The notes: generated by a model from the sequence alone, not told the origin. Shown: positions 19,965-29,446, numbered from the stretch's first letter. The stretch: 64,000 nt of DNA from Bifidobacterium sp. ESL0763 (GCF_029433395.1 NZ_JAQTHW010000002.1:1116001-1180000); one strand, 5' to 3'. Translations and numbers: made by a program.

Positions 19965-20756
19965 TCAGTCCGTGGTCAGGGGCGAGAGCGCGTCGGCGGC
20001 GCCGTCGGGGCGGGCGCAGGCCGTGCCGAGGTCGTCGGCGCTGGCGGCCAGGCGCATGCCCCAGGTCGTCTTGCGGCCCACCACCCCGGGGATGTAGCGG
20101 TAGACGGCGGCGGGCCGGTGACGTCCTTCCGCGAGCTTGTCGCCGGTGTCCTCGAGCTGGCCGGAGGCGAGCATCTTGCGCCGGAAGTTGCCCAGGTCGA
20201 GGGAGCGGCCGGCGATGGCCTCGTAGACGTCGTGCAGGCGGCGCAGCGTGAAGCGCGGGCCGACCAGCTTCGAGGCGACGTCGGGGTAGGACATCCTCGA
20301 GCGCAGGCGGTCCAGGGCGAAGGCGATGACGCTGGCGTGGTCGAAGGCGAGGCCGGGCAGGGCCGATTCGGCGAACCAGCGCACGTTGTCGCCGTCGCGC
20401 AGGTCCTCGGCCTGGGCGCTGCCGATCAGGGCCCAGTAGACGATGGAGACCATGGGCAGCGCCGAGCCGGACCGGTCGGGACCACCGAAGGCATAGAGCT
20501 GCTCCAAGTAGCCGGGACGCAGGTTCGTGGTCGATTCGAGGGCGGCGTAGGCGGACCATTCCAGGGACCGGCCGGCCAGCACGTCGCCGCCGGGCAGCGC
20601 CCATTGGCCCTTGAACGGCTCGCGCACGCGGCGCACCAACGGCAGCCACAGCTCCTCGCGCCCGGCGTCCGGACGGGGGGCGAGGGCGAAGATGATGACC
20701 GAGACCCCCACCTGTGGTGGTCCCGCCTTACGTTCGCTCACATTGCCTTGCCGCAT
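19965..20756 (-). CDS. nrtR: NrtR-type Nudix-fold transcriptional regulator of NAD metabolism
   Basis: A 263-residue protein with an N-terminal Nudix fold (residues 15-150: GVSVIIFAL, LPLVRRVREPFKGQWALPGG) and a C-terminal winged-helix region (FTLRRLHDVYEAIAGR, NFRRKMLASGQL, YRYIP). The Nudix box is degenerate: the stretch after GGDV reads AYAALESTTNL in place of RELxEE, so hydrolysis is unlikely. That is the hallmark of NrtR, which senses ADP-ribose-like ligands and represses NAD genes. It lies at the end of the nadA-nadB-nadC-desulfurase cluster, and a perfect dyad sits in the nadA promoter. Confidence 0.82.
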   Translation of the reverse strand: MRQGNVSERKAGPPQVGVSVIIFALAPRPDAGREELWLPLVRRVREPFKGQWALPGGDVLAGRSLEWSAYAALESTTNLRPGYLEQLYAFGGPDRSGSALPMVSIVYWALIGSAQAEDLRDGDNVRWFAESALPGLAFDHASVIAFALDRLRSRMSYPDVASKLVGPRFTLRRLHDVYEAIAGRSLDLGNFRRKMLASGQLEDTGDKLAEGRHRPAAVYRYIPGVVGRKTTWGMRLAASADDLGTACARPDGAADALSPLTTD

Positions 20757-20853
20757 AGTCCATAGGATAGCTCATTTCGGATGCGCCCGATATGCGTTAC
20801 GGAACCTTGGCGTCGCGGCGATCGCCTGCACCCGTCGTCCGAACCGGCAAGGC

Positions 20854-22065
20854 TCACCGGCCGGCGAGCCTGCCATAGGAGTCCTCGAGCGCCATCGCGA
20901 TCCGGTCGATCTGCCCGCGGGTCAGCGGCGCGTCGAAGGTCATGCGCAGCGCGGACTGGGCGACCTCGGGGCCGATGCCCATCGCCAGCAGCGTGGGCGG
21001 CAGCTCGTGGCGGCCCACCGCGCAGGCCGAGCCGGACGAGCAGGCGATGCCGTGGGCGTCGAGGTCGACCAGCAGCGCCTCGCCGGCGATGCCCGGGAAG
21101 ACGAACGAGGCGTGGCCGGGCAGGCGCCTGCGCGGGTCGCCGGTCAGCTCGGCCTGGGGCACCACCCGCCGCACGGCGTCGATCAGCGTATCGCGTGAGG
21201 TGACGAGGTCGCGCTCCTGCCGCCGCATTTTCTCGTTGGCGTCCGAAAGCGCGATGGCCAGCGCCACGGCCCCCGCCACGTTCTGGGTGCCCGAGCGCAG
21301 GCCGCGCTCCTGTCCGCCGCCGGAGAGCAGCGGCTCGATGGGCACGCCGCCGCGCACCAGCAGGGCCCCGAGGTTCTTGGGCGTGCCGAACTTGTGGCCG
21401 GAGACCGCCAGCGCGTCGATGCCCCAGTCGCGCATGCGGATGGGGATGCGCCCGGCGGCCTGCACGGCGTCGACGTGCAGCGGCACGTGGTGGCCGTGGA
21501 CGATGCGCACGATGTCCCTGATCGGCTCGATGGTGCCGACCTCGTTGTTGGCCAGCATGACGCTCACGAGCGTGGTGCGTTCTCCGGCCTCGCCCTCCAG
21601 GCTCTCCCCAAGCGCGTCGAGGTCGACATGCGCCTGGGCGTCGACGGGGATGCGCACCACTTCGAAGCCCAGCCAGGCGGCCAGCCAGTCGGCGGAGGCG
21701 CTGACCGCGGGGTGCTCCACCGACGAGATGACGATGCGGGGAGGCCCGGCGACGCCGCCTTCCCCCGCCTTGCGGCCGGGGCCGAGCCCCATCGCCCTCA
21801 TGCGCGCCATCGAGATGCCCTTGATCGCGAGGTTGTCGGATTCGGTGCCGCCTGAGGTGAAGACCACGTCCTCGGCCTTGCCGCCCAGCCCGGCCGCGAA
21901 CGCCGAACGCGCCGCCTCGAGGGCGCGCAGGGCGGTCTTGCCTGGCTGGTGGGCGCTGGCGGGGTTGGCGTAGGCCTCGGTGAGGAACGGCCTCATCGCC
22001 CCGATGACGTCCTCGCCCACCGGCTCGGTGGCGGAGGCGTCCAGATACAGCTCATCGTCCGACAT
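20854..22065 (-). CDS. Cysteine desulfurase (NifS/IscS family) in NAD operon
   Basis: A 403-residue PLP enzyme that takes sulfur from cysteine. YLDASATEPV opens the fold, FTSGGTESDNLAI binds PLP, VSGHKFGTPKNLGAL has the Schiff-base Lys, and GIACSSGSAC has the catalytic Cys. It is the last biosynthetic gene of the NAD cluster, 24 bases after nadC. In several bacteria a dedicated NifS beside nadA matures the [4Fe-4S] cluster of quinolinate synthase, and that is the likely role. The ATG at 22065 has GGAAAGGAACG upstream. Confidence 0.9.
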   Translation of the reverse strand: MSDDELYLDASATEPVGEDVIGAMRPFLTEAYANPASAHQPGKTALRALEAARSAFAAGLGGKAEDVVFTSGGTESDNLAIKGISMARMRAMGLGPGRKAGEGGVAGPPRIVISSVEHPAVSASADWLAAWLGFEVVRIPVDAQAHVDLDALGESLEGEAGERTTLVSVMLANNEVGTIEPIRDIVRIVHGHHVPLHVDAVQAAGRIPIRMRDWGIDALAVSGHKFGTPKNLGALLVRGGVPIEPLLSGGGQERGLRSGTQNVAGAVALAIALSDANEKMRRQERDLVTSRDTLIDAVRRVVPQAELTGDPRRRLPGHASFVFPGIAGEALLVDLDAHGIACSSGSACAVGRHELPPTLLAMGIGPEVAQSALRMTFDAPLTRGQIDRIAMALEDSYGRLAGR

Positions 22066-22089
22066 GATCGTTCCTTTCCGCACTATCGC

Positions 22090-22980
22090 TCAGAAGTCCA
22101 GTCCAAGGTCGACGCTGCGCACGCTGTGGGTGAGCGCGCCCACGGAGATGATGTCGACCCCCGTCGCCGCCACGGCGGGTACGCGCTCCAGAGTCATGTT
22201 GCCGCTGGCCTCGACGATGGCGGCCCCGTCGATCATCGACACGCCGCGGGCGGTGTCTTCCAACGGGAAATTGTCGAGCATGATGGTGTCGGCGCCGCCG
22301 CGCAGCGCCTCGGGGATCTGGTCGATCCGGTCCACCTCGACCTCGATGTGGATGGTGTGGCCGACCCGGGCGCGCACGTGGCCGATCGCGTCGGCCAGGC
22401 CGATGCCTTGCGCCGCAAGGGCCGCCAGATGGTTGTCCTTGAGCATCACGGCGTCCGAGAGCCCGTAGCGGTGGTTGTGCCCTCCTCCGCAGACGACCGC
22501 GTACTTCTCGAAGGGCCTGAGGCCGGGGGTGGTCTTGCGGGTGTCGACGATGCGGGCGCGGCCGTAGCGTCTCGAGGGCACGGCCTTGTCGGCGTTGCCG
22601 CCCTCATAGGCGGTGTCGACGGCGCGCACGAACGCGTCCGTCATCGTGGCGATGCCGCACATGCGCTGCGTGAAATTGAGCGCCACCCGTTCGGCCTCCA
22701 ACAGTCCGCGCACCGGCCCTCGCACTTCGGCCAGCTCCTGGCCGGCCTGGAAGCGCGCGCCGTCGGCGATCGTCGGCGTCACCTCGATGCCGCGATCCTG
22801 GGCGTCGAACGCCTCGGCGAACACCTCGATACCGCTCATCACACCGCTCTCACGGGCCACCAGGCGCGCCTCGCCCATGGCCTGCACCGGTATGGCGGTC
22901 TCGCTGGTGATGTCGCCATAGGGTGCATCCTCGGCGAGCGCCGCACGCACCGCCTGTTCGATGGTCGATGTTCTCAGCAT
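22090..22980 (-). CDS. nadC: Nicotinate-nucleotide pyrophosphorylase (quinolinate phosphoribosyltransferase)
   Basis: A 296-residue enzyme converting quinolinate and PRPP to nicotinate mononucleotide. The N-terminal domain has AALAEDAPYGDITSE, the centre LNFTQRMCGIATMT and VDTRKTTPGLR (substrate-binding Arg/Lys), then GGGHNHRYGLSDAVMLKDNH. The C-terminal barrel holds IEVEVD and GADTIMLDN. All expected motifs are present and the length is normal. A GGGAGATGATGAC ribosome binding site lies upstream, and the nadB stop is 84 bases before it. Confidence 0.94.
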   Translation of the reverse strand: MLRTSTIEQAVRAALAEDAPYGDITSETAIPVQAMGEARLVARESGVMSGIEVFAEAFDAQDRGIEVTPTIADGARFQAGQELAEVRGPVRGLLEAERVALNFTQRMCGIATMTDAFVRAVDTAYEGGNADKAVPSRRYGRARIVDTRKTTPGLRPFEKYAVVCGGGHNHRYGLSDAVMLKDNHLAALAAQGIGLADAIGHVRARVGHTIHIEVEVDRIDQIPEALRGGADTIMLDNFPLEDTARGVSMIDGAAIVEASGNMTLERVPAVAATGVDIISVGALTHSVRSVDLGLDF

Positions 22981-23064
22981 GTCATCATCTCCCTTCCTTG
23001 CCGCGCCATGTGGCCAACCGTCAATCCGGCGGCCGGCGTCCGACGTGGCGGCGCCGTCACGGTC

Positions 23065-24741
23065 TCAGCGGCGGATGTAGGCCACCGAATGGGCCCATTC
23101 GTCGCGTGTCTGCGGGAAGTCGTCGCGGGCGTGCGCCCCCCGCGATTCCTGCCGGGCCAGGGCCGCGGTGGCGCCCACCAGTCCGACCGTGAGCATGTTC
23201 CGGTTCTCCAGCGAGGCGACGTCGACGTCGACGTGCGAGCCGATCCGCCCGTTCGCCGCCGCCAGTCCGGCGCCCAACCGTTCGATGGCGTGGGACAATC
23301 CAGCGGCGTCGCGCAGCACGCCCACGCCCTGCCACATGGTCTCCTGGATCCGCTCGCGGCTCCATACCTTCAGCTCCGGCTTGCCGACGTCGGTGCCGTC
23401 CAGGGCCACCGGGCCATCCTCGAAGGGCTTGTTCGTCACCGAGTTCATGAGGGGTTCGGGGCGCCATGCCGTCCCGTCGTCGTCGGCGACGGCGGCCAGC
23501 CCCGCGCGCCTGCCGTAGACCAGTCCTTCGAGCAGGGAGTTGGACGCCAGGCGGTTCGAGCCCATCACGCCGGTGCGCGCGCACTCGCCGGCGGCGTAGA
23601 GGCCGGGGATGCTGGCCCTGCCGTCGAGGTCGGTGCGCACGCCGCCCATGTAGTAGTGCGCGGCGGGCGACACGGGGATCGGCTCCTTGCTCCAATCGAA
23701 GCCCATCGAGCGCGTGTAGGCGTCGATGGTGGGGAAACGGGTGGCGAGGAAGGCCTTGAGGTCGGGATGCTCCTTGGCCATCGGCGAGACGTCGAGCATG
23801 ACCGGACGGCCGTCCTGGCGCTGCATGACGCGGAAGTTCTCGCGGGCGACCACGTCGCGCGGCGCCAGTTCGGCACGGGGGTCGATGTCCTTCATATAGC
23901 GTCGTCCCTGCTCGTCGAGCAGTACCGCGTCCTCGCCACGCACGGCCTCGGAGATGAGGAAATGCTCGCCGACCGCCAGCGCGGTGGGATGGAACTGGTA
24001 GAACTCGAGGTCGGCCACCTGCGCGCCCGCCCGCCAGGCCGCCGCCACGCCGTCGGCCGTCGCGACCTGCGGGTTGGTGGTGTAGGGGTACATGCGCCCG
24101 GCGCCACCTGTGGCGAGGATCACCCGGCCGGCGTCGATCGTGCGCTGTTCGCCGGATGCGGATCGTGCCGCGCCGTCGTCGCCTGTTCCGGCAGTGGAAT
24201 CGTCCGTCAGCAGCCGCACGCCGGCGATCCGCCCGTCGCGCACCACCAGGTCCTCGAGGAAGGCGTGCTCGACGATGTGGATGCGGGGCTCGCGGCGCAC
24301 CATCGCCGAGACGTCCAGTTCCAGGATCTTGCCGGTGGCGTCTCCCCCGGCGTGCACTACGCGCGCGCGGGAATGCGCCGCCTCCAGGCCACGCATCATG
24401 TGGCCCTGCCTGTCGCGGTCGAAGCGCACGCCGGCCGCGGCGAACTGCCGCACCCTCTCGGCGCCCTCGCGGGTGAGGACATCCACGGCCTTCGGGTCGC
24501 ACAGCCCGTGCCCGGCCGCGATGGTGTCCTGGGCGTGCAGCCTGGGGTCGTCATCGTCGAAAATCGCCGCGGCGATGCCGCCCTGGGCGTGGTAGGTGTT
24601 CGATTCCACCAGGTCGGCCTTGGTCACCAGGGTCACCTCATGGCCCGTCCGTGCCACGGCCAGCGCTGCCGATAGTCCGGCGACACCGGTTCCCACCACG
24701 ACGATGCCCTCTTGACGGCCTTGCGAGTTTCCGTTGCTCAA
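23065..24741 (-). CDS. nadB: L-aspartate oxidase
   Basis: A 558-residue flavoprotein oxidising L-aspartate to iminoaspartate, the first step of de novo NAD synthesis. VVVGTGVAGLSAALAVAR is the FAD-binding motif; TYHAQGGIAAA, FYQFHPTALA and SPAAHYYMGGVRTDLDG are fumarate-reductase/NadB family motifs; NSLLEGLVYGRR follows. The start is a TTG at 24741 with AAGGAAGCGCAAA upstream; no ATG fits the N-terminus. It lies between nadA and nadC. Confidence 0.94.
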   Translation of the reverse strand: MSNGNSQGRQEGIVVVGTGVAGLSAALAVARTGHEVTLVTKADLVESNTYHAQGGIAAAIFDDDDPRLHAQDTIAAGHGLCDPKAVDVLTREGAERVRQFAAAGVRFDRDRQGHMMRGLEAAHSRARVVHAGGDATGKILELDVSAMVRREPRIHIVEHAFLEDLVVRDGRIAGVRLLTDDSTAGTGDDGAARSASGEQRTIDAGRVILATGGAGRMYPYTTNPQVATADGVAAAWRAGAQVADLEFYQFHPTALAVGEHFLISEAVRGEDAVLLDEQGRRYMKDIDPRAELAPRDVVARENFRVMQRQDGRPVMLDVSPMAKEHPDLKAFLATRFPTIDAYTRSMGFDWSKEPIPVSPAAHYYMGGVRTDLDGRASIPGLYAAGECARTGVMGSNRLASNSLLEGLVYGRRAGLAAVADDDGTAWRPEPLMNSVTNKPFEDGPVALDGTDVGKPELKVWSRERIQETMWQGVGVLRDAAGLSHAIERLGAGLAAANGRIGSHVDVDVASLENRNMLTVGLVGATAALARQESRGAHARDDFPQTRDEWAHSVAYIRR

Positions 24742-24783
24742 TTTGCGCTTCCTTGTCCTTTTGAATCCGACGACCGTTCGCGC

Positions 24784-26064
24784 TCAGGGGCGTGCGTTGA
24801 GCATGCGCTGAAGGGCGACCTTGGCCTCGGAGGCGGTCTTGTCGTCGACGGTGATGCGGTTGACGACCTTGCCGTCCACCAGGTTCTCCAGCACCCAAGC
24901 CAGGTAGGCGGGGTGGATGCGGTACATCGTCGAGCAGGGGCAGACCACCGGGTCGAGGCAGAAGACGGTCTTGTCGGGATGCTGGGCGGCCAGGCGGTTG
25001 ACCATGTTGATCTCGGTGCCCACCGCGATGGTCGAGCCCGCGGGCGCCTCGTCGATCTGCTTGACTATGTAGGCGGTGGAGCCGACGCCGTCGGCCGCGT
25101 CCACGACCTCCATCGGGCATTCCGGGTGGACGATGACCCGCACGCCGGGGTAGGCCTTGCGCGCGCGCTCGATCTGGGCGACGGTGAAGCGCTGGTGCAC
25201 CGAGCAGAAGCCCTTCCAGAGGATGATCTTCGCCTTGTCGTAGTCGGCCGGGTCGGCGATGCCGCCCTGGGGCTTGTAGGGGTCCCACATCGGCATGCGC
25301 TCCAGCGGGATGCCCATGGCCTTGCCGGTGTTGCGCCCCAGGTGCTGGTCGGGGAAGAAGAGCACGCGCTTGCCCTTGCCGAAGGCCCATTCGAGCACGG
25401 TGCGGGCGTTCGACGAGGTGCATACGATGCCGCCGTGGCGTCCGCAGAAGGCCTTCAGGGCCGCCGAGGAGTTCATGTAGGTGACCGGCACGATCTGCTG
25501 CCTACCGTCGGCGGCGTCGCCGGCGGTGAAGATGTCGTCAAGCTGGTTCCAGCAGTCCTCCACCTGGTCGATGTTGGCCATGTCGGCCATGGAGCAGCCG
25601 GCCGAGAGATTGGGCAGCGAGACGGTCTGTTCGGGCGTGGAGAGGATGTCGGCGGTCTCGGCCATGAAGTGCACGCCGCAGAAGACGATGTGGTCCACGT
25701 CGGGGCAGGTGGTCGCGTTCTCGGAAAGCTGGAAGGAGTCGCCCACGAAATCCGCGTGCTTGACGATCTCGTCACGCTGGTAGTAGTGGCCCAGGATCAG
25801 CAGCTTGCCGCCCAGCTTGCGCTTGGCGTCGACGATGCGCTGCTGCAGCTCGTCAGCGGAGGCGCTGCGGTACTCGTCGGGCAGCGGCTTCTGGCGCGGG
25901 GCGTTGGCGGGCAGCCGGTCGTGCAGCGAGGCGCCGGGGCCGTAGCTGGGTTTGGTGGACTCGAAGCTCCAGGGGTCTTGGGTCAGGCCCGCGTCGCAGG
26001 TGCTTTCGGCGCCAAGTCGGGCGATGATCTCGTCGACCGATGGCGCGGTGAACGTTGATGCCAT
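24784..26064 (-). CDS. nadA: Quinolinate synthase A
   Basis: A 426-residue [4Fe-4S] enzyme condensing iminoaspartate with dihydroxyacetone phosphate. LILGHYYQRDEIVKHADF, FCGVHFMAETADIL (cluster Cys), IVHPECPMEVVDAAD (cluster Cys) and DPVVCPCSTMYRIHP (cluster Cys) are in the expected order. The ATG at 26064 with GGGAGGAAATC is clear. It is the first gene of the NAD operon and carries the regulatory dyad at 26135-26151 in its promoter. Confidence 0.94.
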   Translation of the reverse strand: MASTFTAPSVDEIIARLGAESTCDAGLTQDPWSFESTKPSYGPGASLHDRLPANAPRQKPLPDEYRSASADELQQRIVDAKRKLGGKLLILGHYYQRDEIVKHADFVGDSFQLSENATTCPDVDHIVFCGVHFMAETADILSTPEQTVSLPNLSAGCSMADMANIDQVEDCWNQLDDIFTAGDAADGRQQIVPVTYMNSSAALKAFCGRHGGIVCTSSNARTVLEWAFGKGKRVLFFPDQHLGRNTGKAMGIPLERMPMWDPYKPQGGIADPADYDKAKIILWKGFCSVHQRFTVAQIERARKAYPGVRVIVHPECPMEVVDAADGVGSTAYIVKQIDEAPAGSTIAVGTEINMVNRLAAQHPDKTVFCLDPVVCPCSTMYRIHPAYLAWVLENLVDGKVVNRITVDDKTASEAKVALQRMLNARP

Positions 26065-26134
26065 GATTTCCTCCCATGCACTCGCCGCTTTCCGACGTTG
26101 GATGAACAAGCGGCTACCGACGAGCATAGCACTA

Positions 26135-26163
26135 ATAGTCATGATGACTATAATTCATGGCAA
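26135..26163 (-). promoter_or_regulatory. nadA promoter with perfect 17-bp dyad, candidate NrtR operator
   Basis: ATAGTCAT-G-ATGACTAT (26135-26151) is a perfect palindrome. It lies between a minus-strand -35 TTGCCA (26158-26163) and overlaps a -10 GACTAT at 17-base spacing, so a bound repressor would block RNA polymerase. The regulator is inferred from the neighbouring nrtR gene. Confidence 0.7.
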
Positions 26164-26307
26164 ACGAGCGCGTGGGCGTTGCGCGATCCGCGATCGCCGG
26201 CCGCCACCACACCGGTGGATGGGGTGCGGGAAAGCCTGTCGTCATTGACCTGCCGCCCCGCAAACCGATCTGGTCGCCGGGAACGTGAACCTCCTCACAT
26301 GCGTGGA

Positions 26308-27111
26308 TCAGGAGAGGGCGTCCTGCGCACCGGCCCCGGGATCGCGCGCCTGGTTGACGATGTCGCCGGGCTCGGGCATGAAGGGGGCGAGCTGCGGCAG
26401 CTGGTCGAGCGATTCGAGGCCCATCTTCTCCAAAAACAGCCCGGTGGTCACCAACAGTGCCGCGCGGGAGTCGGGGTCGGCGCCCTCCTCGCGGATGAGG
26501 CCGCGCACGTTCAGCGCACGCACCACCCCGTCGGAGTTGACCCCGCGGATGGCGGCGATCTGGGCGCGGGTGACCGGCTGCTTGTAGGCGACGATGGCGA
26601 GCGCCTCGAGCGCGGCCTGCGAGAGCCTGGCCATCTGCCCGTCGGTGACGAAGGCGGAGACGACCGGTTCGAAGACGGCCCGGTTGCCGTATTGCCAGCC
26701 GCGGGCGGTGTGGCGCAGCTCGAAGCCGCGGGGGGCGAGGCCGTGTGCCTCGTCGCCGTCGTATTCCCGCGCCATCGCCTCGAGCTCGGAAGCCACCTGG
26801 CCCTCGTCGAGCGCCAGCACGCGCGCCAGGTCACCGGCCTGCTGCGGCTGGTCGGCCACCATCAGGATCGCCTCCAGGCAGGAGCGCAGCCCGCCGGGAA
26901 AGTCATCGACGGAGAAATCAACGTATTCGGGGCGCGATCGCGCGTCGGCCTTCCCGGTTTTGCCGTCCGATCCGTCCCGCTTACTGTCCGCCATGTCATC
27001 CGCCGTGCCCTGGGGTTCGGTTTCCGATGCCTTTATATCCATATCCGTCAATGCCGTTTCCTTCTCGCCGTCATCCGCGTGTGCCGCCATGTCACCGTCA
27101 CGCCCGCTCAT
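26308..27111 (-). CDS. scpB: Segregation and condensation protein B
   Basis: A 267-residue winged-helix kleisin-associated subunit of the SMC complex. The first 65 residues are a charged, probably disordered extension. The core begins at LRSCLEAILMVADQP and contains LSQAALEALAIVAYKQPVTR and IAAIRGVNSDGVVR, the family signature, then LLVTTGLFLEKMGLESLDQLP. Its start overlaps the scpA stop as ATGA, so both are co-translated. It partners with Smc encoded at 54.7-58.5 kb. Confidence 0.93.
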   Translation of the reverse strand: MSGRDGDMAAHADDGEKETALTDMDIKASETEPQGTADDMADSKRDGSDGKTGKADARSRPEYVDFSVDDFPGGLRSCLEAILMVADQPQQAGDLARVLALDEGQVASELEAMAREYDGDEAHGLAPRGFELRHTARGWQYGNRAVFEPVVSAFVTDGQMARLSQAALEALAIVAYKQPVTRAQIAAIRGVNSDGVVRALNVRGLIREEGADPDSRAALLVTTGLFLEKMGLESLDQLPQLAPFMPEPGDIVNQARDPGAGAQDALS

Positions 27112-27998
27112 GCGAAATCACCCTCGTCCACTTCCACGTCGCCTCCGTCGTCCGCGCCCGGCACCCAGCGCAGGTGCAGGTCCTCGAACGGGCCGGATTG
27201 CTTGTATTGCAGCACGCCCTGCTTGAAGAAGAGCAGGATGGCCAGGAACCTGGCGACCACCACCAGCGTGCCGTCCGCGTCGGCGGTCAGCTCGCCGAAG
27301 GTCATCGACTCGCCCTCGCCGAGGCCGCGCAGCCGTTGCCGCACCAGCCGTGACTGCCGCTTCAGGTCGACCTGGGCGACGTGCAGCTGGTCGAGGCGCA
27401 CCTGGTCGGCCGGGGCGTTCAGGAACACGTCGACCGCGATCCTCGCCAGGTCGTCCGGCCTCACGCTCCACGCCAGCTCGGGGAGCATGGCGGCTATGGC
27501 GGGGTCGCTGAAGGAGGGGTGCGGGAACCGGCCGGAATTGGCGGCGAACAGGGAGCGGAAGTCGTCGGCGGCGCCCTTGAAGGCGCGGTATTGCAGCAGG
27601 CGGGCGAAGAGCAGGTCGCGTTCGCGCAGGGCCTCCATGCTCTGCTCGTCGCGCTCCCCGTTCTCGTCGCCGGGCAGGATCGCGGCGCTTTTGGCCTCCA
27701 CCAGCACGGAGGCGACGTCGAGGAAGGCGCTGACCTGCTCCATGTCGCGGCCCATGTCGAGGCCGCGCACGTAGTCGATGAACTCCTCGGTGATGGCCGA
27801 GAGCGAGACCTCCGTCAGTTCGAGCTTGCGGTTGGCGATCATGGCCAGCAGCGCGTCGAACGGGCCGGAATAGACGGCCAGGCTGACCGAGAACCCCTTG
27901 TCCCGGGCCTTCGGGGAGACTTCGGCGTCCGCATCGCTCATCGGCACCGGGGTCGATGCCGCGTCATCAACGGGAGCGCTACGCTCGTCTTCGTTCAT
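27108..27998 (-). CDS. scpA: Segregation and condensation protein A
   Basis: A 296-residue kleisin of the SMC condensin. FSVSLAVYSGPFDALLAMI near residue 35 is the N-terminal Smc-neck-binding motif. The segment SAFLDVASVLVEAKSAAILP and a C-terminal winged helix (VVVARFLAILLFFKQGVLQY) complete the fold. It sits between parA and scpB, the normal actinobacterial order. The ribosome binding site GAGGGG is close to the ATG. Confidence 0.93.
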   Translation of the reverse strand: MNEDERSAPVDDAASTPVPMSDADAEVSPKARDKGFSVSLAVYSGPFDALLAMIANRKLELTEVSLSAITEEFIDYVRGLDMGRDMEQVSAFLDVASVLVEAKSAAILPGDENGERDEQSMEALRERDLLFARLLQYRAFKGAADDFRSLFAANSGRFPHPSFSDPAIAAMLPELAWSVRPDDLARIAVDVFLNAPADQVRLDQLHVAQVDLKRQSRLVRQRLRGLGEGESMTFGELTADADGTLVVVARFLAILLFFKQGVLQYKQSGPFEDLHLRWVPGADDGGDVEVDEGDFA

Positions 27999-28073
27999 GA
28001 CCCCTCACTTACGCAATGCATTCGATGACGCCTGACGGAGCGAATCGCGTTCCCCGGCGATGGAACGGCGACC

Positions 28074-29333
28074 CTATTCGACGATGCCGCGGGCGATGAG
28101 CTCGCGTGCGGTCTGCCGGTATTCCTTGGCCGTCTTGTGGTTCGGCGCGTAGATGGTGATCGGCGCGGCGGCGACGTTGGAGTCGGGCAGCTTGATCGAC
28201 CGGGAGATGACCGAATGGAAGACCTTGCCCTGGAACGCCTCGTGGATGCGCTGCAGCACCTCCTCGCAGTGCAGGGTGGAGGTGTACATGGTCACCAGCA
28301 CGCCGTAGACCTCGAGCTGGGGGTTGATGCGCGAGCGCACCTTCTCGATCGACTGCATCAGCAGGGCCACGCCGCGCAGCGCGAAGAACTCGGCGGCCAC
28401 GGGGATGATCACGCCGTCGGCCGCGGTCAGCGCGTTGACGGTCAGCAGGCCCAGCGACGGCTGGCAGTCGACGATGATGACGTCGTATTCGTCGCGCACG
28501 CCCTCCAGGACGCTGGCGAGGATGCGTTCGCGGCCCACCTCGGTGACCAGCTGCACCTCGGCGGCGGAGAGGTCGATGTTGGCGGGGATGATGTCAAGGT
28601 TCTCGAATTCGGTGTGCTGCACCACGTCGTGCACGTCGAGCGACGGGTCGAACAGGGCGTTGTAGATGGTGGCGTCGACGGTGTTGGCGTTGATGCCGAG
28701 GCCCACGCTGGCAGCGCCCTGCGGGTCGAAATCGACGATGAGCACGCGCCGGCCGTACTGGCTCAGCGCGCCGGCGATGTTGATGGAACTGGTCGTCTTG
28801 CCGACCCCGCCCTTCTGGTTGCACATCGCGATGACGCGCGCCGGCCCGTGGTGATCGAGCACCGGCGGGGCGGGAAAAGTCTCATAGTTTCGTCCAAGAA
28901 GATCGGTAGGCATAGTGCCCATGCTACCAACAGGCCTGCTCACCTTGCGCCCGGCGGGTTCGCGCGCCCCGGCCCGCTCGTGGCCGCCAGTGTTGGCCTG
29001 CCTGGCACCTTCCGTCCGCTTCGGGGTGGCGCTCATCGCCTTGTCGCGCCCTCCGGCGAGCAGGTCGCGGATCTGGCCGACCTCGTCGCCGCCGGCGTCG
29101 TCGACCGGGCGGACGTGGACGGTGCCCGGCAGGTTCAGCCTGCCCTGCGTGACGTGGGCCGCCGGACGTTCGAGGCCACTCCATCGGGCCTCGCTGAAGG
29201 CGCCGTCGCGGTACCGGGTCCCGGATTTGCCCGCCTTGCGCTTCGCCGATTCGGATTGTCCCGTTTTCCCGTTCGTCGACCCGCCTGTTTTCCGTGCCTC
29301 GCCGCCGCGCGGCCTCGCCCCACGCTGTGCCAT
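28074..29333 (-). CDS. parA: ParA/Soj family ATPase with long basic N-terminal extension
   Basis: A chromosome-partitioning-type ATPase. The core (about residues 165-419) has the deviant Walker A VIAMCNQKGGVGKTTSSI, VLIVDFDPQGAASVGLGI and VIIVDCQPSLGLLTVNAL. The start chosen is the ATG at 29333, which has GGGAGAGAGCG upstream and gives 419 residues. The first ~150 residues are Arg/Lys/Gly-rich low complexity. A later ATG at about 28914 would give a family-length protein of about 280 residues but has no ribosome binding site. It heads parA-scpA-scpB. Because no parB is beside it, it may be the scp-linked ParA paralogue and not the origin-proximal one. Confidence 0.85.
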   Translation of the reverse strand: MAQRGARPRGGEARKTGGSTNGKTGQSESAKRKAGKSGTRYRDGAFSEARWSGLERPAAHVTQGRLNLPGTVHVRPVDDAGGDEVGQIRDLLAGGRDKAMSATPKRTEGARQANTGGHERAGAREPAGRKVSRPVGSMGTMPTDLLGRNYETFPAPPVLDHHGPARVIAMCNQKGGVGKTTSSINIAGALSQYGRRVLIVDFDPQGAASVGLGINANTVDATIYNALFDPSLDVHDVVQHTEFENLDIIPANIDLSAAEVQLVTEVGRERILASVLEGVRDEYDVIIVDCQPSLGLLTVNALTAADGVIIPVAAEFFALRGVALLMQSIEKVRSRINPQLEVYGVLVTMYTSTLHCEEVLQRIHEAFQGKVFHSVISRSIKLPDSNVAAAPITIYAPNHKTAKEYRQTARELIARGIVE

Positions 29334-29446
29334 CGCTCTCTCCCGCCTCGTCGCATACTGTACTGTTTTCCATCCTAATCCGTCCGCGCGCCAACCATCC
29401 CACACACCCGATCGCCCCAGCCAGTCCAGCTCATCGGACTAATCCA

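Noticed and set aside
21949..24675. 908-codon plus-strand open frame
   Set aside because: Antisense to nadC and nadB; no ribosome binding site or domain.
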